NCBI GenBank assembly: GCA_023387585.1
Contig: JAEWHZ010000099.1
Location: forward strand, 1-5,308
Direction: 5' to 3'
Source: Pseudomonadota bacterium
GTDB lineage: Bacteria; Pseudomonadota; Alphaproteobacteria; Rhizobiales; Devosiaceae
Length of the DNA stretch: 5,308 nucleotides
Shown: positions 5,182 to 5,308 of the stretch, piece by piece
How positions within the stretch are numbered: the first letter of the stretch is position 1
Layout of the letters: each line of letters begins with the position of its first letter
The notes under the pieces: generated by a model
The model's input: the letters and a program-made list of their open reading frames with translations, nothing else
Told to the model about the DNA's origin: nothing
Database searches by the model: none
Program-made: the position numbers and the translations under genes

Positions 5182-5236
5182 GACATTTAGGCAAAGCCTC
5201 GGCGCTTGACCAGAGCGCGCTAAGCGCCGAAATGTC
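5182..5236. promoter_or_regulatory. Three-arm palindrome in the ubiK-lgt divergent promoter region
   Basis: Arms GACATTT (5182-5188) and AAATGTC (5230-5236) enclose CGGCGCTT (5200-5207) and AAGCGCCG (5222-5229). The left side carries an extra 11-bp hairpin AGGC-AAA-GCCT (5189-5199). All arms are perfect, and the junction leaves no base unpaired. The 14-nt loop ends with the palindrome AGCGCGCT (5214-5221). A -35-like TTGACC (5206-5211) toward lgt lies in it, with AAATGT 18 nt on. On the minus strand TGGTCA, 17 nt and TAAATG point toward ubiK. These hexamers are weak, especially the -10 of lgt, so the promoter reading is tentative, while the inverted repeats are certain. Confidence 0.6.
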
Positions 5237-5252
5237 GCCTTCACGCCTCGAC

Positions 5253-5256
5253 AGGA
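5253..5256 (+). promoter_or_regulatory. Ribosome binding site for the TTG start of lgt
   Basis: AGGA lies seven nt before the TTG at 5264. It supports TTG as the start, since no in-frame ATG or GTG lies close upstream. Confidence 0.6.
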
Positions 5257-5263
5257 TTTTGCC

Positions 5264-5308
5264 TTGCCGTTTCCCGTCATCGACCCCATCGCCTTTTCCA
5301 TCGGGCCC
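5264..5308 (+). CDS. lgt: Prolipoprotein diacylglyceryl transferase, N-terminal fragment
   Basis: The first 15 codons, read with TTG as Met, give (M)PFPVIDPIAFSIGP and run off the right edge. This closely matches alphaproteobacterial Lgt N-termini, where an I-D-P-(I/V)-A-(F/L)-x-(I/L)-G-P stretch precedes the first membrane helices. Lgt transfers diacylglycerol from phosphatidylglycerol to the lipobox cysteine of prolipoproteins in the inner membrane; the phosphatidylglycerol pathway enzyme PgsA is encoded nearby. The catalytic His and Arg regions lie outside the window. The gene is divergent from ubiK, with 122 nt between starts. Confidence 0.8.
   Translation, partial: MPFPVIDPIAFSIGP

Noticed and set aside
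5182..5236. The three-arm palindrome as a tRNA-like gene or integron attC site
   Set aside because: Arm lengths, lack of a CCA end and anticodon arm, and absence of attC core sites do not fit either.

Overview
The window looks like chromosomal DNA of a GC-rich alphaproteobacterium, most likely in the Hyphomicrobiales (perhaps Xanthobacteraceae-like; this is inference). The reasons are the very high GC content with GC-biased third codon positions, the adjacent pgsA-moaD-moaE run, ubiK divergent from lgt, a long-chain polyprenyl diphosphate synthase divergent from a TrmN6-like methyltransferase, and intergenic repeats with paired CCCCGG...CCGGGG hairpins. All genes are dense and intact except the two cut by the window edges.

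Layout. Positions 1-68 (minus): N-terminus of a probable tRNA1(Val) A37 methyltransferase. 154-1176 (plus): octaprenyl/decaprenyl diphosphate synthase for the ubiquinone side chain. 1271-2749: an accessory island made of a type II toxin-antitoxin pair (Xre/MbcA/ParS-like antitoxin and RES-domain toxin, read as one operon behind a nested palindromic operator) with a REPIN-like inverted doublet on each side. 2787-4116 (minus): pgsA-moaD-moaE, making phosphatidylglycerol phosphate and molybdopterin synthase. 4163-4882 (minus): a metallophosphoesterase with a TTG start. 4890-5141 (minus): a UbiK/BMFP-family ubiquinone biosynthesis accessory factor. 5264-5308 (plus): the first 15 codons of lgt, also with a TTG start. 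The five minus-strand genes from ubiK to moaE are closely spaced (7, 46, -4 and 59 nt) and could form one transcription unit. They converge on the toxin gene.

Functional links. Two genes serve ubiquinone (polyprenyl diphosphate synthase, UbiK), two serve molybdenum cofactor (MoaD, MoaE) and two serve envelope lipids or lipoproteins (PgsA, Lgt). The toxin-antitoxin pair is the only clearly accessory module.

The least ordinary signals are small ones. (1) The 3' end of moaD, encoding its functional Gly-Gly tail and stop, is repeated four times in tandem before moaE, and the repeats also create a 16-codon mini-ORF bridging the moaD stop and the moaE ribosome binding site. (2) A gap-free potential three-way-junction palindrome lies between ubiK and lgt. 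(3) A nested, off-centre palindrome overlaps the antitoxin ribosome binding site. No wholly new multi-gene system was recognised.
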